A DNA stretch of 37,590 bases from a virus: positions 314 to 37,903 of IMG/VR virus record IMGVR_UViG_3300029309_000090; one strand, written 5' to 3'. Both the position numbers and the translations under genes were made by a program. Positions within the stretch are counted from its first letter, which is position 1, and each line of letters starts with the position of its first letter. The notes under the pieces were generated by a model. The model was not told where the DNA came from. It did no database searches and saw nothing but the letters and a program-made list of their open reading frames with translations. Shown here one piece after another: positions 1 to 7,176 of the stretch.

Positions 1-1
1 G

Positions 2-346
2 ACTATCTCTAGTGGTGCTATAACTTCAAGTGGAGATATAACAGCATTTTCAGATGAAAGACTAAAAGACAACATACAAACATTAGATGGCAAAAAAGCT
101 CTACAGATGCGAGGTGTAAGTTACATAAGAGATGGCAAAGAAGGAAGTGGTGTCATTGCTCAAGAAATAGAAAAGATCGCACCAGAGCTAGTCTTAACAG
201 CAGACGATGAGCAAGGTACAAAGTCTGTAGCTTATGGCAATCTAGTCGGTTATCTAATAGAAGCTATCAAAGATCAACAAGATCAGATAGAATATATGAA
301 GTCAGAAATTAAAGTTTTAAAGGAGGCTAATAATGGCAATAAGTAA
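2..346 (+). CDS. Tail fibre/spike C-terminal end with peptidase S74 (intramolecular chaperone) domain, partial
   Basis: The reading frame is open from the window edge, so this is the 3' end of a longer tail-fibre or tail-spike gene. It carries the S74 signature SDERLK, with the candidate catalytic Ser codon at 50-52 and Lys five residues later, followed by GVIAQEIEKIAPELV and a C-terminal helix likely to form a coiled coil. In this family the domain drives trimer folding of the upstream fibre and then cuts itself off before the Ser. The Ser/Lys pair is intact, so cleavage is likely. The internal ATG at 107 would remove the catalytic Ser and is not the true start. The gene ends inside the start region of the next gene (14-nt overlap). 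Confidence 0.88.
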   Translation, partial: TISSGAITSSGDITAFSDERLKDNIQTLDGKKALQMRGVSYIRDGKEGSGVIAQEIEKIAPELVLTADDEQGTKSVAYGNLVGYLIEAIKDQQDQIEYMKSEIKVLKEANNGNK

Positions 347-605
347 TACTAAAACTGTTCAAAGGGTAGAGGTTTATCCTTTAGCAGACAGTTCAGCAGA
401 TGCAACAGCAAATGCAAAACACCCTACTGTTATGGTAGTTTATAACAACACCTTAGGTGGAACTGGTGCAGACGCAGCTCTTGATGGATCTGTAAGCACA
501 CAGGTTGTACATCTATCTAAGTTTGTAGAAGACGGTGGTGCAGCAACTGATGTTTCAGGTGAAGATGCTTTAGTGCAAACTATTTGCGGTGCTGTCTGGT
601 CATAA
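333..605 (+). CDS. Small phage protein, unknown function
   Basis: A 90-residue protein with no signal peptide or membrane segment. The start is well supported by AAAGGAGG about 7 nt upstream of the ATG, and it overlaps the end of the fibre gene. The composition (Ala, Thr, Val, Asp, one Cys near the end) suits a small compact beta-rich structural protein. Lying between two tail-related genes suggests a virion accessory role, but no family was recognised. Confidence 0.6.
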   Translation: MAISNTKTVQRVEVYPLADSSADATANAKHPTVMVVYNNTLGGTGADAALDGSVSTQVVHLSKFVEDGGAATDVSGEDALVQTICGAVWS

Positions 606-608
606 TAA

Positions 609-1433
609 ATGGCAATAGAATCTAGCGGTGCAATATCATTAGGATCAGCCGCTGGAACTAACAGAAGCATAGCAGGAGAGTTTGGCGGTAGCACACCACA
701 CTCATTATCAGAATACTACAGAGATGGTAACTACTCTGACGGCATAAGTATTCCGTCAGGCGAAACAGATATACCTGCATCAGGTGCAATATCTTTTTCA
801 GATTTCTATGGCACGGCAGCTGCAACCTTTACCTGGGGGTCAATAATATCAATACCTCAGCAGTGGGGAGATATTACAGGATCTAACACAGGTTTTGGGG
901 GAGCTTTTGCAAGCTGTCAACTGGGCTTTGCTTTCCAACCAAATGATAACAGGATAAGGATAAGACACGCAAACTCAAGCAACTCACAAGGCACATCTTT
1001 TAGTTATGTAAACATGACATACTCTGGTGGCTTAACGCCTACCGATGTGCAGGTACAGCTTAACTGGTCTGGTAGTTTTAGCGGATCAAGTGGATCAGGA
1101 ACTGGCGGAGCAGAGCCCAGTGATGGCACATCTGGAGGAAGTTCTTTTACCTGGACTTCAGGCACTTACCACACGATTGCAGAACAATCTACTTCTAGCG
1201 ATAGTGGAAGTTTTTCAGATGCAGTTTGGAATGTTTCAGTATCAAACACAAATCAGTCAAGGAGCTATACAGCTGGCGGTTTGAGTGGAACTAGCCTAAC
1301 AATTCGTTTTAAGGCTATAGGTATAAGTGGCACACCAACAGTAGGTCCTTCTACTGCTAACAGTATAGGTCTAACTGCAAGCAAGACTAGCGGATTTGGT
1401 GGCGGTGGCGGCTTTGGTGGGGGTGGACCGTAA
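609..1433 (+). CDS. Putative tail/adhesin protein with glycine-rich C-terminus
   Basis: A 274-residue protein. The N-terminal 70 residues contain two copies of a (S)GAIS(F/L) phrase, with ISFSDFYGT near residue 66, a pattern I associate with marine phage structural proteins. The middle is Ser/Gly/Thr-rich and probably beta-structured. The protein ends in a GGGGGFGGGG tail, which recalls glycine-rich phage adhesins that decorate fibre tips. No enzymatic motif is visible. It sits directly after the fibre end and the 90-residue protein, so a role in host contact is plausible but inferred. Confidence 0.55.
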   Translation: MAIESSGAISLGSAAGTNRSIAGEFGGSTPHSLSEYYRDGNYSDGISIPSGETDIPASGAISFSDFYGTAAATFTWGSIISIPQQWGDITGSNTGFGGAFASCQLGFAFQPNDNRIRIRHANSSNSQGTSFSYVNMTYSGGLTPTDVQVQLNWSGSFSGSSGSGTGGAEPSDGTSGGSSFTWTSGTYHTIAEQSTSSDSGSFSDAVWNVSVSNTNQSRSYTAGGLSGTSLTIRFKAIGISGTPTVGPSTANSIGLTASKTSGFGGGGGFGGGGP

Positions 1434-1439
1434 GCGAAT

Positions 1440-1790
1440 ATGAACGATATAGTAACAATAATTCAACAAGTAGGATTCCCCATTGCAGCAGCTCTTGGAT
1501 TAGGGTGGTTCATATACAAATTAATAATGCGTATTGTTGATGGCATGGAAACAAAGTTAGATATTGTAGATGATAAGGTTGCTCAACAAATAAGTGCGAT
1601 AGAAGAAAGGCTTGGTACAAAATTAGACTCACAACATGGTATTTTGGTAGCATTGATAGATAGAATTAGAAGCCTTGATAATGAGATTATTAGACAAGAC
1701 ACATTAATAAAAACTATACTAGGAGTACCACAATTAATTGATAGCAATAAGATTGCTAAGGCGGACAGAGATGACCAAAGAAAAGATTAA
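1440..1790 (+). CDS. Holin-like / membrane-anchored coiled-coil protein (BhlA/UviB-like architecture)
   Basis: A 116-residue protein with one transmembrane segment at about residues 10-33 (GFPIAAALGLGWFIYKLIM), followed by a charged helix likely to form a coiled coil. This single-TM plus charged-helix layout is typical of BhlA/UviB/XhlA-type phage holin-like proteins. The call rests on architecture, not on a diagnostic motif. Its 3' end overlaps the csgF start by 20 nt, which ties it to the curli cassette. It could instead be a membrane partner of that cassette. Confidence 0.5.
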   Translation: MNDIVTIIQQVGFPIAAALGLGWFIYKLIMRIVDGMETKLDIVDDKVAQQISAIEERLGTKLDSQHGILVALIDRIRSLDNEIIRQDTLIKTILGVPQLIDSNKIAKADRDDQRKD

Positions 1791-2274
1791 ATATAAAACT
1801 GACTGGTTTAAGTTATCAGCATGGTCTGGGATATTATTATTCTGTCTTTTGTTTTGGGTCTCAATATTTAGCCTGTCTTTAAAAGCTGATGAAATGGTGC
1901 ACAAGTTTAAGTCTCCATCTTTCAGTGGGATCGGCACCTCAGCACATTATCTAACTATTGAGAACCAGCAATACACTAGAAAAATGACTATCAAGGAAGA
2001 GATCAAGGCTCTTCAAGAACAACTTAAAAGAGATAAAGAAAATACAACACTAGCCCGATTTATTAGAAACTTAGAAAGCCGTATATACGCTCAGATATCA
2101 AGACAGATTGTTGAGAATATGTTTGGCGAAACACCATCTACAGAAGGTATATTTGAACTAGAAGGTAATACAATTTCTTACACTATTGAAGACGGCATTA
2201 TAACTTTGACTATAACCCAAGCAGATGGCACAGAAACTATTATTCAACTTCCTTTCGGTGATTTTACTTTCTAG
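1771..2274 (+). CDS. csgF: CsgF-like curli assembly/transport protein
   Basis: A 167-residue protein with a charged N-terminus, a hydrophobic segment at about residues 15-37 ending in LKADE (signal peptide or anchor), and then HKFKSPSFSGIG. That phrase matches the mature CsgF N-terminus of the FxFRNPNFGG type, which inserts into the CsgG channel. The C-terminal half (FELEGNTISYTIEDG, ITQADGTETIIQLPFG) fits the CsgF beta-rich end, which binds nucleator or substrate. The central charged helix (KEEIKALQEQLKRDKEN) is longer than in enteric CsgF. The start is the ATG at 1771, since an upstream in-frame ATG at 1738 would lie deep inside the previous gene. csgG overlaps its 3' end by 50 nt. Confidence 0.82.
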   Translation: MTKEKIKYKTDWFKLSAWSGILLFCLLFWVSIFSLSLKADEMVHKFKSPSFSGIGTSAHYLTIENQQYTRKMTIKEEIKALQEQLKRDKENTTLARFIRNLESRIYAQISRQIVENMFGETPSTEGIFELEGNTISYTIEDGIITLTITQADGTETIIQLPFGDFTF

Positions 2275-3100
2275 TTGTGCGTTAAGTTTTGACCCAATAG
2301 AAAATAATTTACCTCCACTAGAAAGAGTAGAACGAGCAAAAATAGGCACCCTTTTAGTGCCAGCACTAGCTGATGTGAAGCTTTCAAGCAATCAAAAGCC
2401 AGTTGTTGCTATCTATACAGGATCCTTTGCAGATCAAACTGGTCAAAGAAGAAGCAACTCATCATATGCAACCTTTAGTTCTGCTGTAACCCAAGCCCCC
2501 GATGCATACCTAATAAGAGCACTCAAGCACGCAGGATCTAGACATGGAGGCTTCTTTGAAGTTGTTGAGCGTGTAGGTCTAGACAATGTTACTAAAGAAC
2601 GCCAGATTATTCGTAGCACACGCCAGGACTTCGGGGAGGAACAGAAATTACCAGCTCTAGTCTTCGCTGGTTTAATAATGCATGGCGGTGTGATATCTTA
2701 TGAGAGTAATATTGAAAGTGGTGGTGCTGGTGCCAGATATCTTGGAATTGGCATGTCCAGACAGTTTCGTAGAGACACCGTTACAGTATCTCTTAGAACA
2801 GTTTCTGTTACCACAGGCAAAGTATTACTAGAGGTACTTGTTACAAAGACTATACTTAGTGCTTCTTTAGATCAGGATGTATTTCGCTTTGTAAGTGATG
2901 AGACTGAGCTAGTGGAGATAGAGAATGGTTTAGTAAGAAATGAATCAATAGACATTGCTTTGCAGACGGCAATAGAGACAGCGGTATTACAAACTATAAA
3001 AGAAGGAAACCTAAAAGGTTATTGGAGTATAAATGAATTTGAAAAGATTGAAATTGATAAGCCTTGTGATGCTGATGAGTGCATCAACATACGGGGCTGA
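2225..3100 (+). CDS. csgG: CsgG-like outer-membrane curli secretion lipoprotein
   Basis: A 291-residue protein close to the usual CsgG length. It has a lipoprotein signal with lipobox LLSSC (Cys18). Family landmarks appear in order: VAIYTGSFADQTGQ, FSSAVTQAPDAYLIRALKHAG (constriction-loop region and first helix), ERQIIRSTRQ, GGVISYESNIESGG, ARYLGIG, VSLRTVSVTTGKVL, KTILS and VFRFV, then a helix corresponding to the C-terminal helix. CsgG forms a nonameric outer-membrane pore that exports curlins. Aligned by eye with E. coli, the pore Phe56 equivalent is kept, while Tyr51 and Asn55 positions appear to be Ser and Thr, with a Tyr two residues on. It overlaps csgF (50 nt) and the curlin gene (68 nt). 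Confidence 0.93.
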   Translation: MAQKLLFNFLSVILLSSCALSFDPIENNLPPLERVERAKIGTLLVPALADVKLSSNQKPVVAIYTGSFADQTGQRRSNSSYATFSSAVTQAPDAYLIRALKHAGSRHGGFFEVVERVGLDNVTKERQIIRSTRQDFGEEQKLPALVFAGLIMHGGVISYESNIESGGAGARYLGIGMSRQFRRDTVTVSLRTVSVTTGKVLLEVLVTKTILSASLDQDVFRFVSDETELVEIENGLVRNESIDIALQTAIETAVLQTIKEGNLKGYWSINEFEKIEIDKPCDADECINIRG

Positions 3101-3752
3101 TAACGAAATCTATGTCAGCCAGGCTGGTGCAAATGCAAATATTGATCTGGAGCAACTAGGCTCATCAAACATTATTGGTGGCTTAGATTCAGTAGCAGGT
3201 ACTCTGACCCCGTTAGATCTTGATGGCTTAAATCTTACGCTTGATATAAATCAAATCGGTAATAGCAATAAATTCTTAGGCGATATCTATGGTGACAATG
3301 TAACTGGATTTTTTGAGTTTGATGGTGATAGTAACACCTTCACAATACAAGCAGATCCTAATGACACCTATGGAATATCTAGCTCTAACTACAATGTTGA
3401 TGTTACTGGTAGTAGCAACACCTTTACACTTGATACAGGAACCTCAGCCTTATCAGAGACTTTGGATCTTGACTGGATAGTGCAAGGCGACAGCAATACA
3501 TTTGATTTTGATATAAACTATGATGGAGCAACCAACTATGTAGATGTTGATGGTGATTCAAACACAGTCAACTTTACAGGAAGCGGATACGCTGGTGGTT
3601 ATTTTTATTTAGATCAAACAGGAAGCAGTAGAACATTTGATATTACGCAATCATCAACTTTGGCAGCAGATTGGCTTAAGATACTTAGCACTGGTTCTAA
3701 TGGCACCGTGTGCATCGTACAAGACGATAGCGGAACCGCAACAAGCTGTTGA
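3033..3752 (+). CDS. Curlin-repeat secreted protein, candidate CsgG substrate (CsgA/CsgB-like)
   Basis: A 239-residue protein with a Sec signal peptide (MNLKRLKLISLVMLMSASTYG, likely cut near residue 21). The mature part is built of about eight repeats of roughly 22-33 residues around a (Q)xGxSN(T/x)F core: SN or SR at residues 45, 78, 100, 128, 154, 176, 199 and 222. Early repeats keep the curlin Q-x-G-x-x-N phrase (SQAGANAN, QLGSSN, NQIGNSN, DQTGSS). Later ones use D/T in place of Gln. It is Asp/Ser/Thr/Asn-rich and ends with two Cys (227 and 239). Curlins are amyloid fibre subunits exported by CsgG. GGAG lies 7 nt before the ATG. The gene overlaps csgG and the FecR gene. Confidence 0.78.
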   Translation: MNLKRLKLISLVMLMSASTYGADNEIYVSQAGANANIDLEQLGSSNIIGGLDSVAGTLTPLDLDGLNLTLDINQIGNSNKFLGDIYGDNVTGFFEFDGDSNTFTIQADPNDTYGISSSNYNVDVTGSSNTFTLDTGTSALSETLDLDWIVQGDSNTFDFDINYDGATNYVDVDGDSNTVNFTGSGYAGGYFYLDQTGSSRTFDITQSSTLAADWLKILSTGSNGTVCIVQDDSGTATSC

Positions 3753-4782
3753 TGTAGGAAATGTTTCGGAGCTCAATGGCTCTGCTCAGGTGGTTAGAGA
3801 TGAACCATTTGTGGCGGAGCTTGACTTCCAAGTAAAACAAGACGATCAAGCCGTAACCTCTAACGGCAGGATGGCTATTACTTTTTTAGATGATTCCATC
3901 GTTAGACTAACTGAACACTCAAGACTTACTATAAATGAATATGTTTTTGACCCCAATCCTTCTAAATCTAAGATGGCTATATCTTTTGGGCTTGGTACGG
4001 TCAGATTTGTTTCTGGTGCTTTAAATAAAATTGATAAACAGAATATTCAACTATCAACCCCAACTGCTAATATTGCTATTAGAGGTACAGACTTTACTTG
4101 CACGGTTGATGAGCTGGGGCGTTCTCTCATTATTCTATTGCCTGGTCTTGATGGTTTATCTAGCGGTGAGATTGTCGTTACTACGGCTGCGGGTTCTGTG
4201 GTCCTTAACCAACCCTACGAAGCAACGACAGTATCAGTTTTTGAAAATGAGCCATCAAAACCAGTAATACTAGATTTAGATTTAGCCCAAATAGACAATA
4301 TGCTTATTGTCAGCCCACCGAAACAAACTGCTTTATCTGCTGAAGAAAATACTACTGAGAAATCTAGCAATATATTAGATGTAGATTATCTAGAGTTTGA
4401 AGAGCTAGACATAGATTATCTGGATGAAGATGCCTTAGAGTTTTCAGAATTAGATATAAACTATCTTGATGTAAACTTTCTTGAAGATTTACTAGATGTT
4501 ATTGATGCTCTAGCTATTGCGGATGAAGAAGATCAGCTAGCAGCTAATATAGGTGCTGTGAATATTACAGGCACACAGTTTGGGCAAGATACAGATACGC
4601 AGGTAACAACATTTCTTACTGGTCAAACCCTTACTCTTATGCGTAGTGTAAGTGAGACTGCTAGAGTAGATATAGATTCTAGCAGCAGTTATACTGTAAT
4701 CTTTATACAAGATGGCATATCAAGAGTCATTAAGATAAACGGAGGATCTGGCGGTGTTATTAAAATAACCCAGAGTAATTAA
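3637..4782 (+). CDS. FecR-domain secreted/periplasmic protein with acidic LDxDYL repeats
   Basis: A 381-residue protein. The N-terminal half has a FecR-domain pattern: VSELNGSAQVVRD, LTEHSRLTINEYVFDP, ISFGLGTVRFVSG, IQLSTPTANIAIRGTDF. Free-standing FecR-domain proteins are often encoded next to CHASE2 cyclases, as here. The second half is very acidic, with four L-D-(V/I)-(D/N)-(Y/F)-L units coded at about 4375-4481, then a beta-rich tail. The start is uncertain. TTG 3637 gives a signal-peptide-like stretch (RYLALVLMAPCASY) and a 116-nt overlap with the curlin gene. ATG 3700 gives 360 residues, a 53-nt overlap and no clear signal peptide. I prefer TTG. No FecI-type sigma factor is nearby. Confidence 0.78.
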   Translation: MILRNHQLWQQIGLRYLALVLMAPCASYKTIAEPQQAVDVGNVSELNGSAQVVRDEPFVAELDFQVKQDDQAVTSNGRMAITFLDDSIVRLTEHSRLTINEYVFDPNPSKSKMAISFGLGTVRFVSGALNKIDKQNIQLSTPTANIAIRGTDFTCTVDELGRSLIILLPGLDGLSSGEIVVTTAAGSVVLNQPYEATTVSVFENEPSKPVILDLDLAQIDNMLIVSPPKQTALSAEENTTEKSSNILDVDYLEFEELDIDYLDEDALEFSELDINYLDVNFLEDLLDVIDALAIADEEDQLAANIGAVNITGTQFGQDTDTQVTTFLTGQTLTLMRSVSETARVDIDSSSSYTVIFIQDGISRVIKINGGSGGVIKITQSN

Positions 4783-6533
4783 TGAACAGGGTACTATTCA
4801 TATTACTTATAGTTCTAGGACTACCGCTTGTCTTTCAAAGCACACCAACAGAAATACTTAAGTTAAAAGTTTTTGACTACTTAGTACCAGAAAAAGAAGA
4901 GTCTGGTTTTTTTACTATACTAAACATAACTGAAGAGGATGTAGCAAGGGAGGGTGGTTATCCTTTACCAAGACAAAGATTAGCTGAAATACATATAGAG
5001 CTTTTACAAAAAGGTGCTTTAGGTGTGGGCTGGGTTCTTTCTTTCCCCCAACCAGACAGGCTAGGTGGTGATGAAGTATTTGCAGAAGCTCTTTGCTACG
5101 GTGGATCTGTTATAGGAATGTTTGAGGATGGTAGTGGTAACTATCCAGATACTTCTGGAACTGTAGTGCTTGGCAATAATAACAATGCAGGTATTTATTC
5201 TACAGGCGTTGTGCAAAACATAGACATTCTTAAAAACTGTTCTAATCAAGGTATAGCCGTTGCACCAACAGAAGTTGATAATCTAGTAAGAAGAGTTCCC
5301 TTAATGATGAAAACACCAGATGGTTTTGTTTCTGCTTACGGAACTGAAGTGATGAAAGTATTAGCAGGCAATAGCACATATATTATAAAAACTAATGATA
5401 ATGGTATAGAAGAAATAACTGTCCAGGGACTAGCTCCAGCAAAAACAGATACGCTTGGCAGAAAGTGGATATCTTGGGTAGACACCAAACAAACTACTCT
5501 AGAAGAAATGGATGTAAAAGGTAGATATGTTTTTGTTGGTTTTACTGCTAGTGGGATCATGCCACAAGTGGCAACACCAGTTGGATTATTAGAGCCACAT
5601 AAAATTCAAGCAGCATTATCTGAGTCAATTTTGATTCAAGACTCACCATATATCCCAGATTGGCACTTAGCAGCCGAAATTTTGATTTTCGCAATTTTTG
5701 TCGCTTCAGTTTGGCTTGTAATCAATTTTCTGACTATAACGAAGGGTCTAGGTATGCTTGGAGTTTTACTGCTCTCTACGGGCTTCTTAGGAGCTTTTAG
5801 CGTTCAGAAAGGCATTTTACTGGATTTTTCATGGACTTTTGTCTCAGAAATCATAACTTCTACGGTTGCCTTCTATTTAAACTACCAAAAACAATATAAA
5901 TTGCGTCAACAGATCAAAAAACAGTTTGAACATTATTTAGATCCAAGACAAGTAAAACAACTACAAGATAATCCTGACCTGCTGAGACTCGGGGGAGAAA
6001 AAAAATATTGCACATTTTTATTTACAGATGTCAGAGGATTTACAAATCTATCTGAAAAACTAGAACCAGAACAAGTAACAGAGATAATGAACAAAGTTCT
6101 AACAGCTCAAGTAACTTGCATACAAGCACATGGAGGTATGGTAGATAAGTTTATAGGTGATGCTTGTATGGCAATATTTAACGCACCGCTAGATTTAGAT
6201 AACCATGAAGCAAGAGCTGTAGCTTGTGCCCAGGATATGCGTACCGCTATCAAACAACTACAAAAAGAGTTACCAGAGCCAATAGCTATAGGCATAGGCG
6301 TAAACTCTGGTGAGGCTGTTATTGGCAACATGGGATCAGATACTAGGTTTGATTTTTCTGGTATAGGTGATGCGATTAATGTTGCAGCAAGACTAGAGTC
6401 TGCAACCAAAGAAGTTGGTGAAGACATACTGATAGGGCATGAGACTGCAAAAAGTGTTGATTTTAGTTTAAAATTACTTAAACCCATAAGAGTTAAGGGT
6501 AAAAGCAAACCTTTAGCTATTTATACAATATAA
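4782..6533 (+). CDS. CHASE2-domain class III adenylate cyclase (transmembrane)
   Basis: A 583-residue protein. An N-terminal membrane segment (about 1-20) is followed by a CHASE2-type extracytoplasmic sensor domain (about 21-290), three membrane segments (about 296-315, 322-340 and 347-367), a linker helix, and a class III nucleotide cyclase domain (about 405-583). Catalytic residues look complete: metal-binding D416 (FTDVRGFT) and D460 (KFIGDACMAIFNAP), purine-selecting K456 and D530 (SGIGDAINVAARLE), and N533 and R537. The Lys/Asp pair indicates ATP, hence cAMP. The domain order matches full-length bacterial CHASE2 cyclases, so this is not a remnant. The start overlaps the FecR stop by one base (TAATG), implying coupled translation. 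Confidence 0.93.
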   Translation: MNRVLFILLIVLGLPLVFQSTPTEILKLKVFDYLVPEKEESGFFTILNITEEDVAREGGYPLPRQRLAEIHIELLQKGALGVGWVLSFPQPDRLGGDEVFAEALCYGGSVIGMFEDGSGNYPDTSGTVVLGNNNNAGIYSTGVVQNIDILKNCSNQGIAVAPTEVDNLVRRVPLMMKTPDGFVSAYGTEVMKVLAGNSTYIIKTNDNGIEEITVQGLAPAKTDTLGRKWISWVDTKQTTLEEMDVKGRYVFVGFTASGIMPQVATPVGLLEPHKIQAALSESILIQDSPYIPDWHLAAEILIFAIFVASVWLVINFLTITKGLGMLGVLLLSTGFLGAFSVQKGILLDFSWTFVSEIITSTVAFYLNYQKQYKLRQQIKKQFEHYLDPRQVKQLQDNPDLLRLGGEKKYCTFLFTDVRGFTNLSEKLEPEQVTEIMNKVLTAQVTCIQAHGGMVDKFIGDACMAIFNAPLDLDNHEARAVACAQDMRTAIKQLQKELPEPIAIGIGVNSGEAVIGNMGSDTRFDFSGIGDAINVAARLESATKEVGEDILIGHETAKSVDFSLKLLKPIRVKGKSKPLAIYTI

Positions 6534-6541
6534 GGATAATT

Positions 6542-7024
6542 ATGGCATTAAAAAATTTACTCAAAAATGTAGTCGGTGCAGTAGCTCCAACACTAGGTAC
6601 AGCAATCGGTGGACCTATGGGTGGTATGGCAGCTAATTTAATAGCTGAGACACTTGGGGTACCAAACAACCCGAAGTCGATAGAAAAAGCTATTGCTGAA
6701 GCAACACCAGAACAAATGTTACAACTTAAAAAAGCAGAACAAGACTTTGAAAAACAAATGAAAGAGCTTGATGTTGATGTTTACAAGCTTGAAGCACAAG
6801 AAAAACAAGATGCAAGAAAACATTTTTCAAAAGATTGGACAACAAGAATTATGGGCATAGCTACACTAGGAGGCTTCCTTGGTTACATATTTTTAGTAAC
6901 TTTGCAGCCACCAGAACAAAATAGTGAAGCTTTAATTAATTTAGTTCTAGGATATTTAGGTGGATTGGCTAGTGCTGTGATATCTTTTTATTTTGGAGCT
7001 TCTAAATCTAAGGAGGACAAATGA
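6542..7024 (+). CDS. Phage holin (3-TM type)
   Basis: A 160-residue protein. A Gly/Ala-rich N-terminal helix (GAVAPTLGTAIGGPMGGMAA) is followed by a long charged helix, then two clear membrane segments (about 100-120, MGIATLGGFLGYIFLV; and 131-153, LINLVLGYLGGLASAVISFYFG). This matches the phage '3TM holin' architecture. Holins form inner-membrane lesions that let endolysin reach the wall. It starts 8 nt after the cyclase. The lysozyme is not adjacent but about 25 kb away at 31888. Confidence 0.72.
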   Translation: MALKNLLKNVVGAVAPTLGTAIGGPMGGMAANLIAETLGVPNNPKSIEKAIAEATPEQMLQLKKAEQDFEKQMKELDVDVYKLEAQEKQDARKHFSKDWTTRIMGIATLGGFLGYIFLVTLQPPEQNSEALINLVLGYLGGLASAVISFYFGASKSKEDK

Positions 7025-7173
7025 GCTGGTTTGGTAATATGTTAGCAAAAATGGGCTTGGTTGAATCTGAAGTAGTTAGAACAAGGGATAAAAAAGGCAG
7101 ATACATTGCTGATGATCCTACAACTGCTAAGAATGAAGCTTACAAAACTGTTAAAAAAAGAAAAAAGAAATAA
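7021..7173 (+). CDS. Small basic phage protein (50 aa), unknown function
   Basis: A 50-residue ORF starting with MSWFGNMLAKMGL and ending in a Lys/Arg cluster (KKRKKK). Its ATG overlaps the holin stop codon (ATGA at 7021-7024), and the GGAGG 4-8 nt before the ATG is a good ribosome-binding site. The overlap at one end and close spacing to the next gene at the other make it a real member of the operon. No domain was recognised. The basic tail may contact nucleic acid or membrane lipids. Confidence 0.6.
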   Translation: MSWFGNMLAKMGLVESEVVRTRDKKGRYIADDPTTAKNEAYKTVKKRKKK

Positions 7174-7176
7174 ATA

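Noticed and set aside
1738-1770. Upstream ATG extension of csgF
   Set aside because: It would add MIAIRLLRRTE inside the preceding gene before the natural MTKEK start and signal-like segment. No ribosome-binding site favours it.
3637-4782. FecR protein as a classical anti-sigma regulator of iron uptake
   Set aside because: No FecI sigma factor or TonB receptor is nearby, no N-terminal anti-sigma domain is seen, and the neighbour is a CHASE2 cyclase.
6107-6508. 133-codon minus-strand frame opposite the cyclase domain
   Set aside because: It mirrors the conserved catalytic domain on the other strand. No start signal or recognisable protein.
1771-6533. Curli cassette as contaminating bacterial DNA
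   Set aside because: The genes overlap phage genes at the left (20 nt) and lie 8 nt from a holin at the right, in one uninterrupted rightward operon with the same AT-rich style.
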